NCBI GenBank assembly: GCA_001312505.1
Contig: BBDW01000004.1
Location: forward strand, 124,001 to 188,000
Direction: 5' to 3'
DNA: 64,000 nt
DNA from: Mediterraneibacter faecis JCM 15917
GTDB taxonomy: Bacteria; Bacillota; Clostridia; Lachnospirales; Lachnospiraceae
The notes beneath the pieces are model-generated. The model saw only the letters and a list, made by a program, of their open reading frames with translations. It had not been told where the DNA came from and made no database searches. Both the position numbers and the translations under genes were made by a program. This document shows, piece after piece, positions 50,860 to 60,638 of the stretch (position 1 is the stretch's first letter; the number at the start of each line of letters is the position of its first letter).

Positions 50860-51975
50860 GCGCCCATACTGGCAAGTTGCCGTAAGCTTGCTTTTCAGCA
50901 TAGCAGCAACAGTTGGATTTATACTGATCGGATGGAAATTACTTGGATTTCTCATGCCGTTTGTGGTTGGATGGATCATTGCATCCATCGCCACACCGGT
51001 TGTTAACTGGTTAGAAAAACGTTTGAAGATCAGAAAAAATTAGGCTCCGCATTGATTATTATCGGAGTCCTGGCGTTGATGGGGGGGACGCTGGGCTACT
51101 TTGCTGTCAGTTGGCTGGTTTCAGAAGTCAGCAGTCTGATCAAAGACTTCCCGGAAATGTATGTGCAGCTCGAAAAAGGACTCCATCAAATTGGAATTTC
51201 TATGTCCGGAATTTTTAGCAAACTGCCGGATGGAATCCAGAATGGATGGACGACAACTGTTGCGAATTTGGATGACACGATGGGAAATCTGATGTCAAAA
51301 ATCAGTGAGCCAACGGTAAGTGCCGCAGGAAATATCGCAAAGCGTGTGCCAAGTTATCTGGTATCAACAATCGTTGCGGTTATGTCTTCTTATTTCTTTA
51401 TCTCAGAGCGAGAAGAAGTTGTGACATGGGTCAAACAGATTGCGCCAAAGTCAGTAACTGAACGAATGATCATGGTGATAGATAACCTGAAATATGCGGT
51501 TGGTGGATATTTCAAGGCACAGTTTAAGATCATGGGAATTGTATTTTTGATTTTGGCTGTAGGACTTGGATTTTTGAGAGTCCATTACTTTGTATTGTCT
51601 GCATTTTTGATCGCATTTCTAGATTTCCTACCATTTTTTGGAACAGGAACTGCGATGATTCCATGGGCTATATATGCAGTCTTTATGGGAGATTATAAAC
51701 GTGCGATTATGCTTGTTGTGATCTATGCAATTACGCAAATTGTCAGACAGCTGATCCAGCCGAAGCTTGTCGGAGACAGTGTCGGATTGAATCCGCTGGT
51801 TACACTGCTTTTGATTTATATTGGATATCGAATTGGTGGTGTGATCTGGATGATCCTTGCTGTTCCGGTTGGTATGGTCATTATAAATATGTGTCAGGCC
51901 GGTGCGTTTGATTATATTTTTGATGATATAAAGACGCTGATTGTCGGAATCTTGAAATTAAGAGACGAAGAGTAG
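50849..51975 (+). CDS. AI-2E/PerM-type membrane permease, frame broken
   Basis: About 375 residues with seven to eight hydrophobic segments and a central coiled region, as in the AI-2E/YdbI/PerM family (sodium/proton export or signal export). GLNPLVTLLLIYIGYRIGGVIWMILAVP is split here as the conserved C-terminal pair of helices. The A run near 51036-51041 is one short, breaking KIRKN/LGSALIIIG. A 7-G run (51081-51087) gives LMGGTLG. It overlaps engB by 11 bp. Confidence 0.85.
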
Positions 51976-52017
51976 TGTAGTTAAGAAACAAGGAAGTAAT
52001 TGAAAGGAGAAAAATAT

Positions 52018-53390
52018 ATGAGCAATTATGATGTAATTATTATCGGTGCAGGACCTGGGGGAATCTTTGCAGCTTATGAGCTGGTAGAGAAAGCACCGGA
52101 ATTGAAGGTGGCGGTATTTGAAGCGGCAATCCACTGGAGAAGAGAAAATGCCCAATCGATGGAAAGAAGATTAAGAGCTGTGTGAACTGCAAGACATGCG
52201 CGATTATGAGTGGATTCGGTGGAGCAGGAGCATTTTCAGATGGAAAATACAATATCACAAATAATTTTGGTGGAACATTGTATGAGTATATCGGTAAAGA
52301 GACAGCAATTGAGCTGATGAATTACGTAGATGAGATCAATGTGAAATTTGGTGGTGAGGGTACAAAAATGTATTCCACATCAGGAACACATATTAAGAAA
52401 CTCTGTATGCAGAATAAGCTGAATCTTTTGGATGCATCTGTTCGTCATCTTGGAACAGATATCAACTATGTTGTTCTTGAGAATCTCTATGCAAAGTTGA
52501 AAGATACTGTAGAGTTCCGTTTTAACTGTCATGTAGATGATGTGGAAGCGATTGACGGCGGATATCGCGTGATTACAAAGGATGGTGTAGATGAATGTAA
52601 GAAATGTATCGTTTCTGTGGGAAGAAGCGGAAGTAAATGGATGGAAAAAGTATGTGAAAATCTCGATATCACAACAAAATCCAACCGTGTAGATATCGGA
52701 GTTCGTGTGGAACTTCCAGCAGTTATTTTCTCACACCTTACAGATGAACTGTATGAAAGCAAGATTGTCTACAGAACAGAGAAGTTTGAAGATAAAGTCA
52801 GAACATTCTGTATGAATCCGAATGGAATCGTTGTAAATGAGAATACAAACGGAATCGTTACAGTAAACGGACATAGCTATGAAGATCCGGCGAAGCAGAC
52901 AGAGAATACAAACTTTGCGCTTCTTGTGGAGAAACATTTTTCAGAGCCGTTCAAAGACAGTAATGGATATGGTGAAAGTATTGCACGCCTGTCTAATATG
53001 CTTGGAGGTGGCGTTCTTGTACAGCGCTTTGGTGATCTGATCCGAGGAAGAAGAAGTACACCGGCACGTATTGCAGAGAGTTTTCTGACACCGACACTTT
53101 CCGCAGAACCGGGAGATTTGAGCCTTGTATTGCCGAAACGTATTCTTGATGGAATCATTGAGATGATCTACGCTTTGGATAAGATCGCACCTGGAACAGC
53201 AAATGATGATACACTGCTCTATGGTGTAGAAGTTAAGTTCTACAATATGGAAGTGAAACTGGATGAACATCTTGAAACAAAACACAAGGGCCTGTATGTG
53301 ATTGGAGACGGAAGTGGAGTGACACATTCATTGTCCCATGCATCAGCAAGTGGTGTGTTCGTAGCAAGAGAGATTGCAGAAGAAGTGTAA
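52018..53390 (+). CDS. FAD-dependent dehydrogenase, uncharacterised family, frame broken
   Basis: About 458 residues. The FAD-binding start is YDVIIIGAGPGGIFAAYEL (residues 4-22), followed by NCKTCAIMSGFGGAGAFSDGKYN and, near the C-terminus, GLYVIGDGSGVTHSL. It resembles the COG2509 group of FAD-dependent dehydrogenases, whose substrate is unknown. One G is missing near 52121 (FEA / PLEKRKCPIDGKKIKSC). The cysteine cluster CVNCKTC after the shift could hold a metal or a disulfide. AAAGGAG precedes the ATG. Confidence 0.85.
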
Positions 53391-53415
53391 ATTGATAGAA
53401 GTTAATAGTTAAAAT

Positions 53416-53491
53416 AAAGGGGGGAGTTTTTCATTTGCAGAAATTACATGAAGTGTGTTTGTGTATTGCAGGTGAAAAACTTCCCTTTTTT
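53416..53491 (+). terminator. Terminator after the FAD dehydrogenase, with asymmetric stem
   Basis: AAAGGGG-AGTTTTTCA pairs with TGAAAAACTTCCCTTT, then a T run. The left arm contains six G (53419-53424) where four fit the partner strand. Confidence 0.8.
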
Positions 53492-53655
53492 CTTATGTAT
53501 AAAAAAGAAACTTGAGTTTTTGTTGTTTTTACAAATAAAACAGTTGGATTTTGTTGATTCTTAATTAAAGCGTGTTGAGATTTATTGGAATCTCCTTGAC
53601 AGAAAGGCATATAGATAGTATTATTTATAGTAAGAGAGTTTATAGCTGAGACTGG

Positions 53656-53797
53656 GTTACTGTTCACTCCCGTGTCAATCACTTCGCTGATTGACACGAG
53701 GATGCATGTTTTGGCTTGAATGCATCTCGCCCCCCCATCGCCAAAGGCGATTTAAAATGGCGAGATGTGTTGCTGGTCACATCGTGTGAACAGTAAC
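53656..53797 (+). repeat. Palindromic MITE-like element, type A copy 3
   Basis: 142 bp with GTTACTGTTCA / TGAACAGTAAC ends and the same nested hairpins as the copies at 9284 and 13438; the internal C run is 7 (53730-53736). It lies 95 bp before eutS. Confidence 0.9.
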
Positions 53798-53891
53798 GAG
53801 ACTGGCTGTGAACAGAGAATGTTAGTGGATTAACATACAGGATTGTATGAATGAGAATTACAGAATCTATGTGAAAGAGAGGAACTGACAG

Positions 53892-54257
53892 ATGGCGAAT
53901 GATCACGGAGAACAGATTAGAATTGTACAGGAAACAGTTGCAGGTAAGGAGATTACATTTGCACATGTAATGGGAGGTCCGGCTCCGATTATTTATCAGA
54001 AACTCGGATTAAATCCACATCTGGATTATCGTTCTTCTGCAATTGGAATTATGAATATGACTCCACCGGAGTCAGCAGTTATCGCATCTGATATTGCAGT
54101 GAAAAGCGGTAATGTTTATCTTGGATTCGCAGACCGTTTTACAGGCACACTGATTATTACAGGAGAGATTTCTGATGTTACATCTGCATTGACAGAAGTT
54201 GTGGATTATTTCAGAGATTCTCTTGGTTATGTAGTCTGTGATATTACAAAACGATAG
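53892..54257 (+). CDS. eutS: EutS/PduU-type microcompartment shell protein
   Basis: 121 residues, circularly permuted BMC domain. RIVQETVAGKEITFAHV, IGIMNMTPPESAVIASDIA, YLGFADRFTGTLIITGE and a closing YVVCDITK match EutS, a hexamer that bends the shell of ethanolamine-type microcompartments. It is followed 11 bp later by a second, longer member of the family. Confidence 0.9.
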   Translation: MANDHGEQIRIVQETVAGKEITFAHVMGGPAPIIYQKLGLNPHLDYRSSAIGIMNMTPPESAVIASDIAVKSGNVYLGFADRFTGTLIITGEISDVTSALTEVVDYFRDSLGYVVCDITKR

Positions 54258-54268
54258 GAAGTGCGCTT

Positions 54269-54701
54269 ATGGAACGGGAACGTATAACGAGAGAAGAGCT
54301 CATGGAGCGTCTGTTTCATGATGACTATGAGAATCTGAAAGGAAAGAAGCTTCGTATGACTCGTGTGCGCGTGCCGGGGAAGGAAGTCTGCATGGCGCAT
54401 ATTATCAGTAGATCAGATGAGGTTATTTACCAGAATCTGGGATTACATATTGGAACTCATGAAGGTGAGGATCACACAGGAGAGTCTATCGGACTTCTGC
54501 GTTTTACACCGTGGGAAGCAGTTGTGGTTGCTGCAGATGTAGCATTCAAGAGCGCAGATGTTGAGATGGATTTATGGACAGATTCTGCGGGACACTAATT
54601 CTGACCGGCGGATTGACACAGGTACAGACAGCGTGGAAGAAGTAGTTCGATTTTTTAATGAGAGACTTGGCTTTGCAGTGTGCGAGGTTCATAGAAGTTA
54701 A
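54269..54701 (+). CDS. Second EutS-like shell protein with N-terminal extension, frame broken
   Basis: About 144 residues. After a charged N-terminal extension of about 28 residues, the BMC domain follows the EutS pattern: KLRMTRVRVPGKEVCMAHI, IGLLRFTPWEAVVVAADVA, then MDRFCGTLILTGG after the break, and a closing FAVCEVHRS. One G is missing near 54572 (VEM/GFMDRFCG). Next to EutS, it may form mixed hexamers or replace it at a different shell position. Confidence 0.82.
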
Positions 54702-54721
54702 GAAGACAGAGGCGTAACAGG

Positions 54722-55253
54722 ATGAAAAAGATATTTTTGATGGGGGAGAAGTGAAGCGGGGGGGAAGACTTCACTGACGCAGGCTCTTAAGGGAGAAGAA
54801 CTGCATTATGTGAAGACACAGTATACGAATACAGAAGATGATACGATCGACTCTCCGGGAGAGTATGCAGAGTCTAAGCATTTCAGTGTTGGACTTGCCT
54901 GTTTTTCATTTGAGGCAGACGTGATTGCTATGGTGCAGGCTGCAGATGAACCGTTCAATCTGTTCGGACCTGGAAGCAGATGTTTTATCCAACGTCCATT
55001 GATCGGAATCATTACAAAGATTGATTCACCGTACGCAAATGTTGATATGGTGAGACTTTGGATGAAGAATGCCGGATGTGAGCGCATTTTCGAAGTAAAT
55101 AATAAGACGCGGGAAGGTATCAAAGAGCTCATAGATTATCTGAATGAGCCTGTGGAAATACTGACATTGGATCGTGCCAGATATAAACAGTCATTGGGAT
55201 TGAATGACTGGGATCCACTACCGGAAGGTGTAGAGTATCCGGATGGCATGTAG
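54722..55253 (+). CDS. eutP: EutP/PduV-like GTPase-fold protein, frame broken
   Basis: About 176 residues. The P-loop should read MGRSEAGKTSL, but the sequence has a 5-G run (54742-54746, +1) and a 7-G run (54758-54764, +3) on either side of it, so as written the frame is lost and the P-loop has a surplus Gly. The rest reads well: DTIDSPGEY, GIITKIDSP. EutP proteins associate with microcompartments and an acetate kinase role has been reported for Salmonella EutP. Last gene of the trio. Confidence 0.87.
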
Positions 55254-55269
55254 ATATCAAAAGATTAAG

Positions 55270-55409
55270 GTGACTGTTCAGAGCCAACCTTCAAAATGCT
55301 ACGCATTTTGAAGGTGTGGCGTATCCGCCAAATAAAATTTCAAAAACAGTCTTAAAAATGCAAGCATTTTACATCTTTTTTTGAAATTTGCTTGGCTCTG
55401 AACAGTTAC
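55270..55409. repeat. Palindromic MITE-like element, type B
   Basis: 140 bp with 18-bp inverted ends, GTGACTGTTCAGAGCCAA and TTGGCTCTGAACAGTTAC (one mismatch). Interior hairpins: CCTTCAAAATGC/GCATTTTGAAGG, AAAATGC/GCATTTT, AAATTTCAAAAA/TTTTTGAAATTT. Same length and same terminal core as type A, but a different interior. Confidence 0.85.
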
Positions 55410-55526
55410 AGATTAAGAAAAATTAAGAAAGATATCCCTCTTGAGATATTTCTGGAAGATAGAATATGCTATAATGATTATGTAGCAATCAGTTCAATCA
55501 ACAGAATGACATCAGGAGGGATTTTT

Positions 55527-56231
55527 ATGTTATGGACAAGAAGTGAATTAAAGGGAAGAGCAAAGTTCCTGTTGAAACAGAATTATTGGTATTCTGTTCT
55601 TGCAGCATTGATTTATACGTTTCTTTTGGGAAATGGATTTACGCATTCTTATAATATACTAAAAAATAAGAATAGTGAGGTGGAAACTTCGATACAAGGT
55701 TTTCATCCGATTCTAATGTTTGGGATTGCAGCAACTGTAGCAGTTGTGGTTGTAATTTCATTTATTGTATATCTGGCTATTGCCTATTTCCTATGGAATC
55801 CAATGACTGTCGGCTGTTGTAAATTTTTCAAAAATGGAAGAGACGGAAGACAGGATGTGAAAGATATTTTCCGTATGGTAAGAGATTGCAATAAGACAGT
55901 ACGTATGACAATGCTTCTGAAGACAATTTATCTTACATTGTGGTCACTGTTATTTATTGTTCCCGGTGTGATCAAAGGATATGAATATGCAATGGTACCG
56001 TATCTTCTGCTTGACCATCCGGAGATGAGCAGACAGGAGATTTTTGCGGAGAGCAAACGAATGATGATGGGGGGGAATAAATGGGATGCGTTTGTGCTGG
56101 ATCTTTCCTTTATCGGCTGGCATTTGCTGGGGGGGGCATGTACGTTTGGGATCTTAACTTTTCTTTATGTAAATCCGTATCAGTATTATACAGAGGCAGA
56201 GTTGTATCATGTGCTGAGAGATAGAATGTAA
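55527..56231 (+). CDS. DUF975 family membrane protein
   Basis: About 234 residues with six hydrophobic segments; WTRSELKGRAKFLLKQNYW at the N-terminus and LDHPEMSRQEIFAESKRMM before the last helices are family features. Function unknown. The ATG at 55527 has AGGAGG upstream; an earlier in-frame start would run through the repeat and is rejected. Two G runs (56069-56075, 7; 56129-56136, 8) give MMGGNKW and LLGGACT, where the family has one Gly. A terminator follows. Confidence 0.85.
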   Translation: MLWTRSELKGRAKFLLKQNYWYSVLAALIYTFLLGNGFTHSYNILKNKNSEVETSIQGFHPILMFGIAATVAVVVVISFIVYLAIAYFLWNPMTVGCCKFFKNGRDGRQDVKDIFRMVRDCNKTVRMTMLLKTIYLTLWSLLFIVPGVIKGYEYAMVPYLLLDHPEMSRQEIFAESKRMMMGGNKWDAFVLDLSFIGWHLLGGACTFGILTFLYVNPYQYYTEAELYHVLRDRM

Positions 56232-56259
56232 ATATAGATTCATATTATGAAACTTAGAA

Positions 56260-56310
56260 TAAAAAGTTCACGGCTGGTTGTATATGATCAGCTGTGAGCT
56301 TTTCTTTTGC
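56260..56310 (+). terminator. Terminator after the DUF975 gene
   Basis: AAAGTTCACGGCTG pairs with CAGCTGTGAGCTTT, followed by a T-rich stretch. Confidence 0.8.
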
Positions 56311-56344
56311 AAAATAAAAATAGAAGACAACTCAATATTTTCTA

Positions 56345-56425
56345 TTGACATTAAAAACCAATGTGATAAACTTGTTTATACAGGAACTGTTCACAAGTGA
56401 ACAATTCACTGGTAAACAGTTCCTG
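56345..56425 (+). promoter_or_regulatory. Promoter and palindromic operator of the marR-ABC operon
   Basis: A TTGACA -35 at 56345-56350 lies ahead of an AT-rich -10 region (about 56365-56372), followed by the perfect palindrome TGTTCACAAGTGAACA nested in the outer repeat CAGGAACTGTT/AACAGTTCCTG. Such a site just upstream of a marR gene is the usual place for autorepression. Confidence 0.65.
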
Positions 56426-56455
56426 CGTGTGAAGATAGAAAGGAGGATTACAATT

Positions 56456-56914
56456 TTGTGTGAAGAACATTTTCATATCGGTCCACAGGTACATAAAATG
56501 GATCGTTCCATTTCAAAATTACTTGAGGCGAGAGTAAAAGCGGAAGGGTTGGATGAAGTAACCCTTATGCATGGATGGATTTTGCGTTATCTCTATGAAC
56601 ATCAGGATGCAGAGATTTATCAGAAAGACATAGAGAAGTATTTCGGAATCTGCCGTTCGGGAGTGACGAATATCATTCAGGCTTTAGAGAAGAAAGGACT
56701 TGTCTGTCGTGCTTCGGTTGCGAGTGATGCAAGGCTGAAAAAGGTTATGCTGACAGAGGCAGGACGCGAAAGTCACGAAAAGCTTGGAGAGATTTTCAAG
56801 CGAATGGACGCAGAACTGGAAGAAGGAATTACCGAAGAAGAATTACAGGCATTTTTGAGAGTGACTCATAAGGTTCATCTCAATCTAAGAAAAATGAGAG
56901 GAGAGAATTCATGA
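56456..56914 (+). CDS. MarR-family transcriptional regulator
   Basis: About 152 residues, winged helix-turn-helix. The recognition region reads YQKDIEKYFGICRSGVTNIIQALEKKGLV and the wing RASVASDARLKKVMLT. The chosen start is TTG 56456, eight bases after AAAGGAGGATT; an ATG lies at codon 14. It probably represses itself and the two downstream exporter genes through the palindrome at 56381-56425. Stop overlaps the next ATG region by four bases. Confidence 0.87.
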   Translation: MCEEHFHIGPQVHKMDRSISKLLEARVKAEGLDEVTLMHGWILRYLYEHQDAEIYQKDIEKYFGICRSGVTNIIQALEKKGLVCRASVASDARLKKVMLTEAGRESHEKLGEIFKRMDAELEEGITEEELQAFLRVTHKVHLNLRKMRGENS

Positions 56915-58663
56915 TTCGTACTTTATTAAAAGAAGTAAAAGAGTATAAGGCAGCATCGATCGCGACACCGATTTTCATGATTCTTGAAGTTTTATTTGAG
57001 ACATTGATCCCGTTTTTGATGGCATCGATCATTGATAAAGGGTTAATACGGGTGATATCCACCACATTTATAAAGTGGGTGGAATCATGATCGTAGCAGC
57101 ATTTTTAGGCCTGCTTGCCGGAATGGCGGGAGGACGTTATGGAGCAAAGGCTTCTACAGGTTTCGCAAAGAATTTGAGAAATGCAATGTTTGATCGGATT
57201 CAGACATATTCGTTTGCAAATATTGATCATTTCAGTACAGCAGGACTGGTAACGCGTCTGACAACAGATGTAACAAATGTGCAGAATGCGTATCAGATGA
57301 TGTTACGTATGATGATGAGAGCACCGGCAAGTATGGTATGTGCGATGGTGATGGCATTTGCGATCAATGCAAGGCTGGCAAGTATTTATCTTGTGGCAGT
57401 CTTGATTCTTGGAATTATTTTGTTTTTTATTATCCGTCATGCAACTGCATATTTCCAACAGGCATTTCCGAAATATGACGCATTGAATGAGTCTGTTCAG
57501 GAAAATGTTTCTGCAATCCGTGTTGTAAAGGCATATGTAAGGGAAGAGGAAGAGACAAGTAAATTTAAGCGTGCAAGCAAGAATATTTATGATATTTTTG
57601 TAAAAGCAGAGAAGAATGTTATCTGGAATGCGCCAATCATGATGTTTACAGTTTACACCTGTATTATTTTAATCAGCTGGTTCGGTGCGAAGATGATTGT
57701 TGTGGATTCTCTTACAACCGGAGAACTGATGAGTCTTCTTGCTTATTGTATGAATATTCTTATGAGTCTGATGATGCTTTCGATGGTTTTCGTCATGATT
57801 TCCATGAGTATGGCAAGTATGTGCCGTATTGCGGAAGTGCTGAATGAAAAAACAGATATTCACAATCCAGAGCATCCGGTATATGAAGTCGCAGACGGAA
57901 GCATTACATTTAAAAATGTAGACTTTTCTTATAAGAAAGACAGTGCAGAGAAGGTTCTCAAAGACATCAATCTGGAGATTCGTTCCGGAGAAACGATTGG
58001 AATTATCGGAGGAACCGGAAGTGCGAAGACAAGTCTGGTCAATCTGATCAGTCGTCTGTATGATGTGACGGACGGAGAGATTCTGGTTGGTGGAAAAAAT
58101 GTAAAAGAATATGATCTTGAGGTGCTCCGTAATCAGGTGTCTGTAGTGCTTCAGAAAAATGTCTTATTTACAGGAAGTATTTTAGACAATCTCCGTTGGG
58201 GGGGAGACAAAGAAGCGACAGATGAAGAGTGTATCCAGCATGTAAACTGGCCTGTGCAGATGAATTTATCGAGCGCTTCCCGGATAAATATAATACGCAT
58301 ATTGAACAGGGCGGAAACAATGTGTCCGGTGGTCAGAAGCAGAGACTCTGTATTGCAAGAGCATTGCTAAAGAAGCCGAAGATCCTGATTCTTGATGACA
58401 GTACAAGTGCTGTTGATACTGCAACAGATGCGAAGATCCGACGTGCATTCCGTGAAGAGATTCCGGATACGACAAAGCTGATCATTGCACAGCGTGTATC
58501 CAGTGTTCAGGATGCAGACCGTATTATTGTGATGGATGAAGGAAAGATTCATGGATTCGGAACACATGATGAACTGCTTGTGTCAGATGAGATTTATCGC
58601 GAGGTATATGAGTCTCAGACACAGGGAGGCGGAGATTTTGATGAAAATGGAGGTGAAGCATAA
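56911..58663 (+). CDS. ABC exporter, membrane+ATPase subunit 1, frame broken
   Basis: About 584 residues, half of a heterodimeric multidrug-type exporter. Six membrane helices precede the ATPase domain, with GGTGSAKTSLVNL as P-loop (Ala replaces the usual Gly before Lys), NVSGGQKQRL as signature and ILILDDSTSAVDT as Walker B with Asp in the catalytic position instead of Glu, which marks a degenerate site as in LmrC/BmrC-type subunits. Losses near 57037 (A) and 58231 (G) break the frame. A 7-G run (58198-58204) gives RWGGDKEAT. It is coupled to the next gene (TAATG). Confidence 0.88.
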
Positions 58664-60564
58664 TGCGCGGACCAATGGGAAAACCAAAGAATAGAGTGGA
58701 AAATCCTGGGAAATTACTTAAACGTTTGATGGATTATATTTTCCGGGATTATAAATTTCACTGCATTATAGTATTCATCCTTATTTTTGTAGGAGTTATT
58801 GCAAATGTTCAGGGAACAATGTTCACAAGAGATTTGATTGATAAATACATTACACCGTTTTTATTGTCCAGTGATACACCGAACTTTACACCGCTTGCAC
58901 ATGCAATCGGAAAAGTTGCTTGCTTTTATGGAGTCGGAATCGTGGCAACTTATACTTACAACCGAATTATGATCAATGTGACACAGGGAATGATGATGAA
59001 CATGAGAAATGATCTGTTCAGTCACATGGAGAAACTTCCGATTAAATATTTCGATACACATGCGCATGGCGATATTATGTCAATCTACACGAATGACATT
59101 GATACACTTAGACAGATGGTAAGCCAGAGTATTCCGCAGATTATCAACAGTGGATTTACAATTGTCAGTGTATTTATCAGTATGTTGATCTTGAATATTC
59201 CACTGACAGCAGTGACGATGGTTATGGTTGCGATCATGATCTGGGGGGGAACAAAGAAAGCTGCCGGACAGAGTGGAAAATATTTCCTTGAGCAGCAGAA
59301 GAATCTTGGTAAGGTCAACGGATATATTGAAGAAATGATGAACGGCCAGAAGGTTGTGAAGGTATTCTGTCATGAAGAAGAAAGTAAGACAGAATTCAAA
59401 AAGTTGAATGAGGATCTGTTTGTAAGCGCAGACCGTGCAAATACTTATGCAAACTTCCTCGGTCCTATGAATGCGCAGATTGGAAATATCAGTTATGTAA
59501 TGTGTGCAATCGTTGGAGGTGCACTTGCTCTTAACCATGTCGGTGGATTTACATTGGGCGGTCTGGCAAGTTTCCTTACATTTAATAAAAGCTTCAGTAT
59601 GCCGATCAACCAGGTGAGCCAGCAGCTGAATGCGATTGTTATGGCACTCGCAGGTGCGGAACGTATCTTTACACTTCTGGATGAAAAAGTGGAAGTGGAT
59701 GAAGGTTATGTTACATTAGTTAATGCGAAAGAAGAGAATGGAAAACTGACAGAAAGTGAGAAACGTACTGGCCGCTGGGCATGGAAACATACACATCAGG
59801 CAGATGGTTCTGTTGATTATGTTGAGTTAAAAGGGAATGTTGTATTTGACGGAGTGGATTTCGGATACAATGATAACAAAATCGTCCTTCATGATGTGAA
59901 GTTATATGCAGAACCGGGGGGGCAGAAGATTGCTTTCGTAGGTTCAACAGGAGCCGGTAAGACGACAATTACAAATCTGATCAATCGTTTCTACGATATT
60001 CAGGATGGTAAGATCCGCTATGACGGAATTAATATTAACAAGATCAAGAAAGCAGATCTTCGACATTCTCTTGGAATCGTATTGCAGGATACACATTTGT
60101 TTACTGGTACAGTGAAAGATAATATTCGTTTTGGAAAGCTGGATGCAACAGATGAAGAAATCATTGCAGCAGCAAAGCTGGCAAATGCAGATGGATTTAT
60201 CCGCAGACTTCCGGAAGGGTATGACACGGTGATCACCGGAGATGGAGCAAACTTAAGTCAGGGACAGCGACAGCTTCTTGCGATTGCCCGTGCGGCAGTA
60301 GCAGATCCACCGGTATTGATTCTGGATGAGGCAACAAGCTCGATCGATACCCGCACAGAGCGTATTATCCAGGAAAGTATGGACCGGCTGATGCATGGGC
60401 GTACTACCTTTGTGATCGCACACCGTTTGTCAACAGTTCGTAATTCTGACTGTATCATGGTACTTGAACAGGGAAGGATTATCGAGAGAGGTACACACGA
60501 CCAGTTGATTGAAGAGAAAGGTAAGTATTATCAGCTGTATACAGGAAATGCAATATCAGCGTAG
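58663..60564 (+). CDS. ABC exporter, membrane+ATPase subunit 2
   Basis: 633 residues, partner of the preceding gene. Six helices, then an ATPase domain with GSTGAGKTTITN (P-loop), LSQGQRQLLAIARA (signature) and VLILDEATSSIDT (Walker B with catalytic Glu), so this half carries the consensus catalytic Glu. An insertion of about 40 residues before the ATPase (KRTGRWAWKHTHQADGS) is a feature of larger LmrD/BmrD-like subunits. Two 7-G runs (59243, 59916) give IWGGTKK and EPGGQKIAF. The substrate is unknown; the MarR gene suggests a toxic compound. Confidence 0.92.
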   Translation: MRGPMGKPKNRVENPGKLLKRLMDYIFRDYKFHCIIVFILIFVGVIANVQGTMFTRDLIDKYITPFLLSSDTPNFTPLAHAIGKVACFYGVGIVATYTYNRIMINVTQGMMMNMRNDLFSHMEKLPIKYFDTHAHGDIMSIYTNDIDTLRQMVSQSIPQIINSGFTIVSVFISMLILNIPLTAVTMVMVAIMIWGGTKKAAGQSGKYFLEQQKNLGKVNGYIEEMMNGQKVVKVFCHEEESKTEFKKLNEDLFVSADRANTYANFLGPMNAQIGNISYVMCAIVGGALALNHVGGFTLGGLASFLTFNKSFSMPINQVSQQLNAIVMALAGAERIFTLLDEKVEVDEGYVTLVNAKEENGKLTESEKRTGRWAWKHTHQADGSVDYVELKGNVVFDGVDFGYNDNKIVLHDVKLYAEPGGQKIAFVGSTGAGKTTITNLINRFYDIQDGKIRYDGININKIKKADLRHSLGIVLQDTHLFTGTVKDNIRFGKLDATDEEIIAAAKLANADGFIRRLPEGYDTVITGDGANLSQGQRQLLAIARAAVADPPVLILDEATSSIDTRTERIIQESMDRLMHGRTTFVIAHRLSTVRNSDCIMVLEQGRIIERGTHDQLIEEKGKYYQLYTGNAISA

Positions 60565-60580
60565 AAGAAAGTAGAGATAA

Positions 60581-60628
60581 AAAAGAACTGAACCCAGATA
60601 ATTAATGTCAATGGGTTCAGTTCTTTTT
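60581..60628. terminator. Bidirectional terminator between exporter and XRE genes
   Basis: AAAAGAACTGAACCCA pairs with TGGGTTCAGTTCTTTT around a 15-base loop; it serves converging genes. Confidence 0.92.
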
Positions 60629-60638
60629 GAAATAGAAA

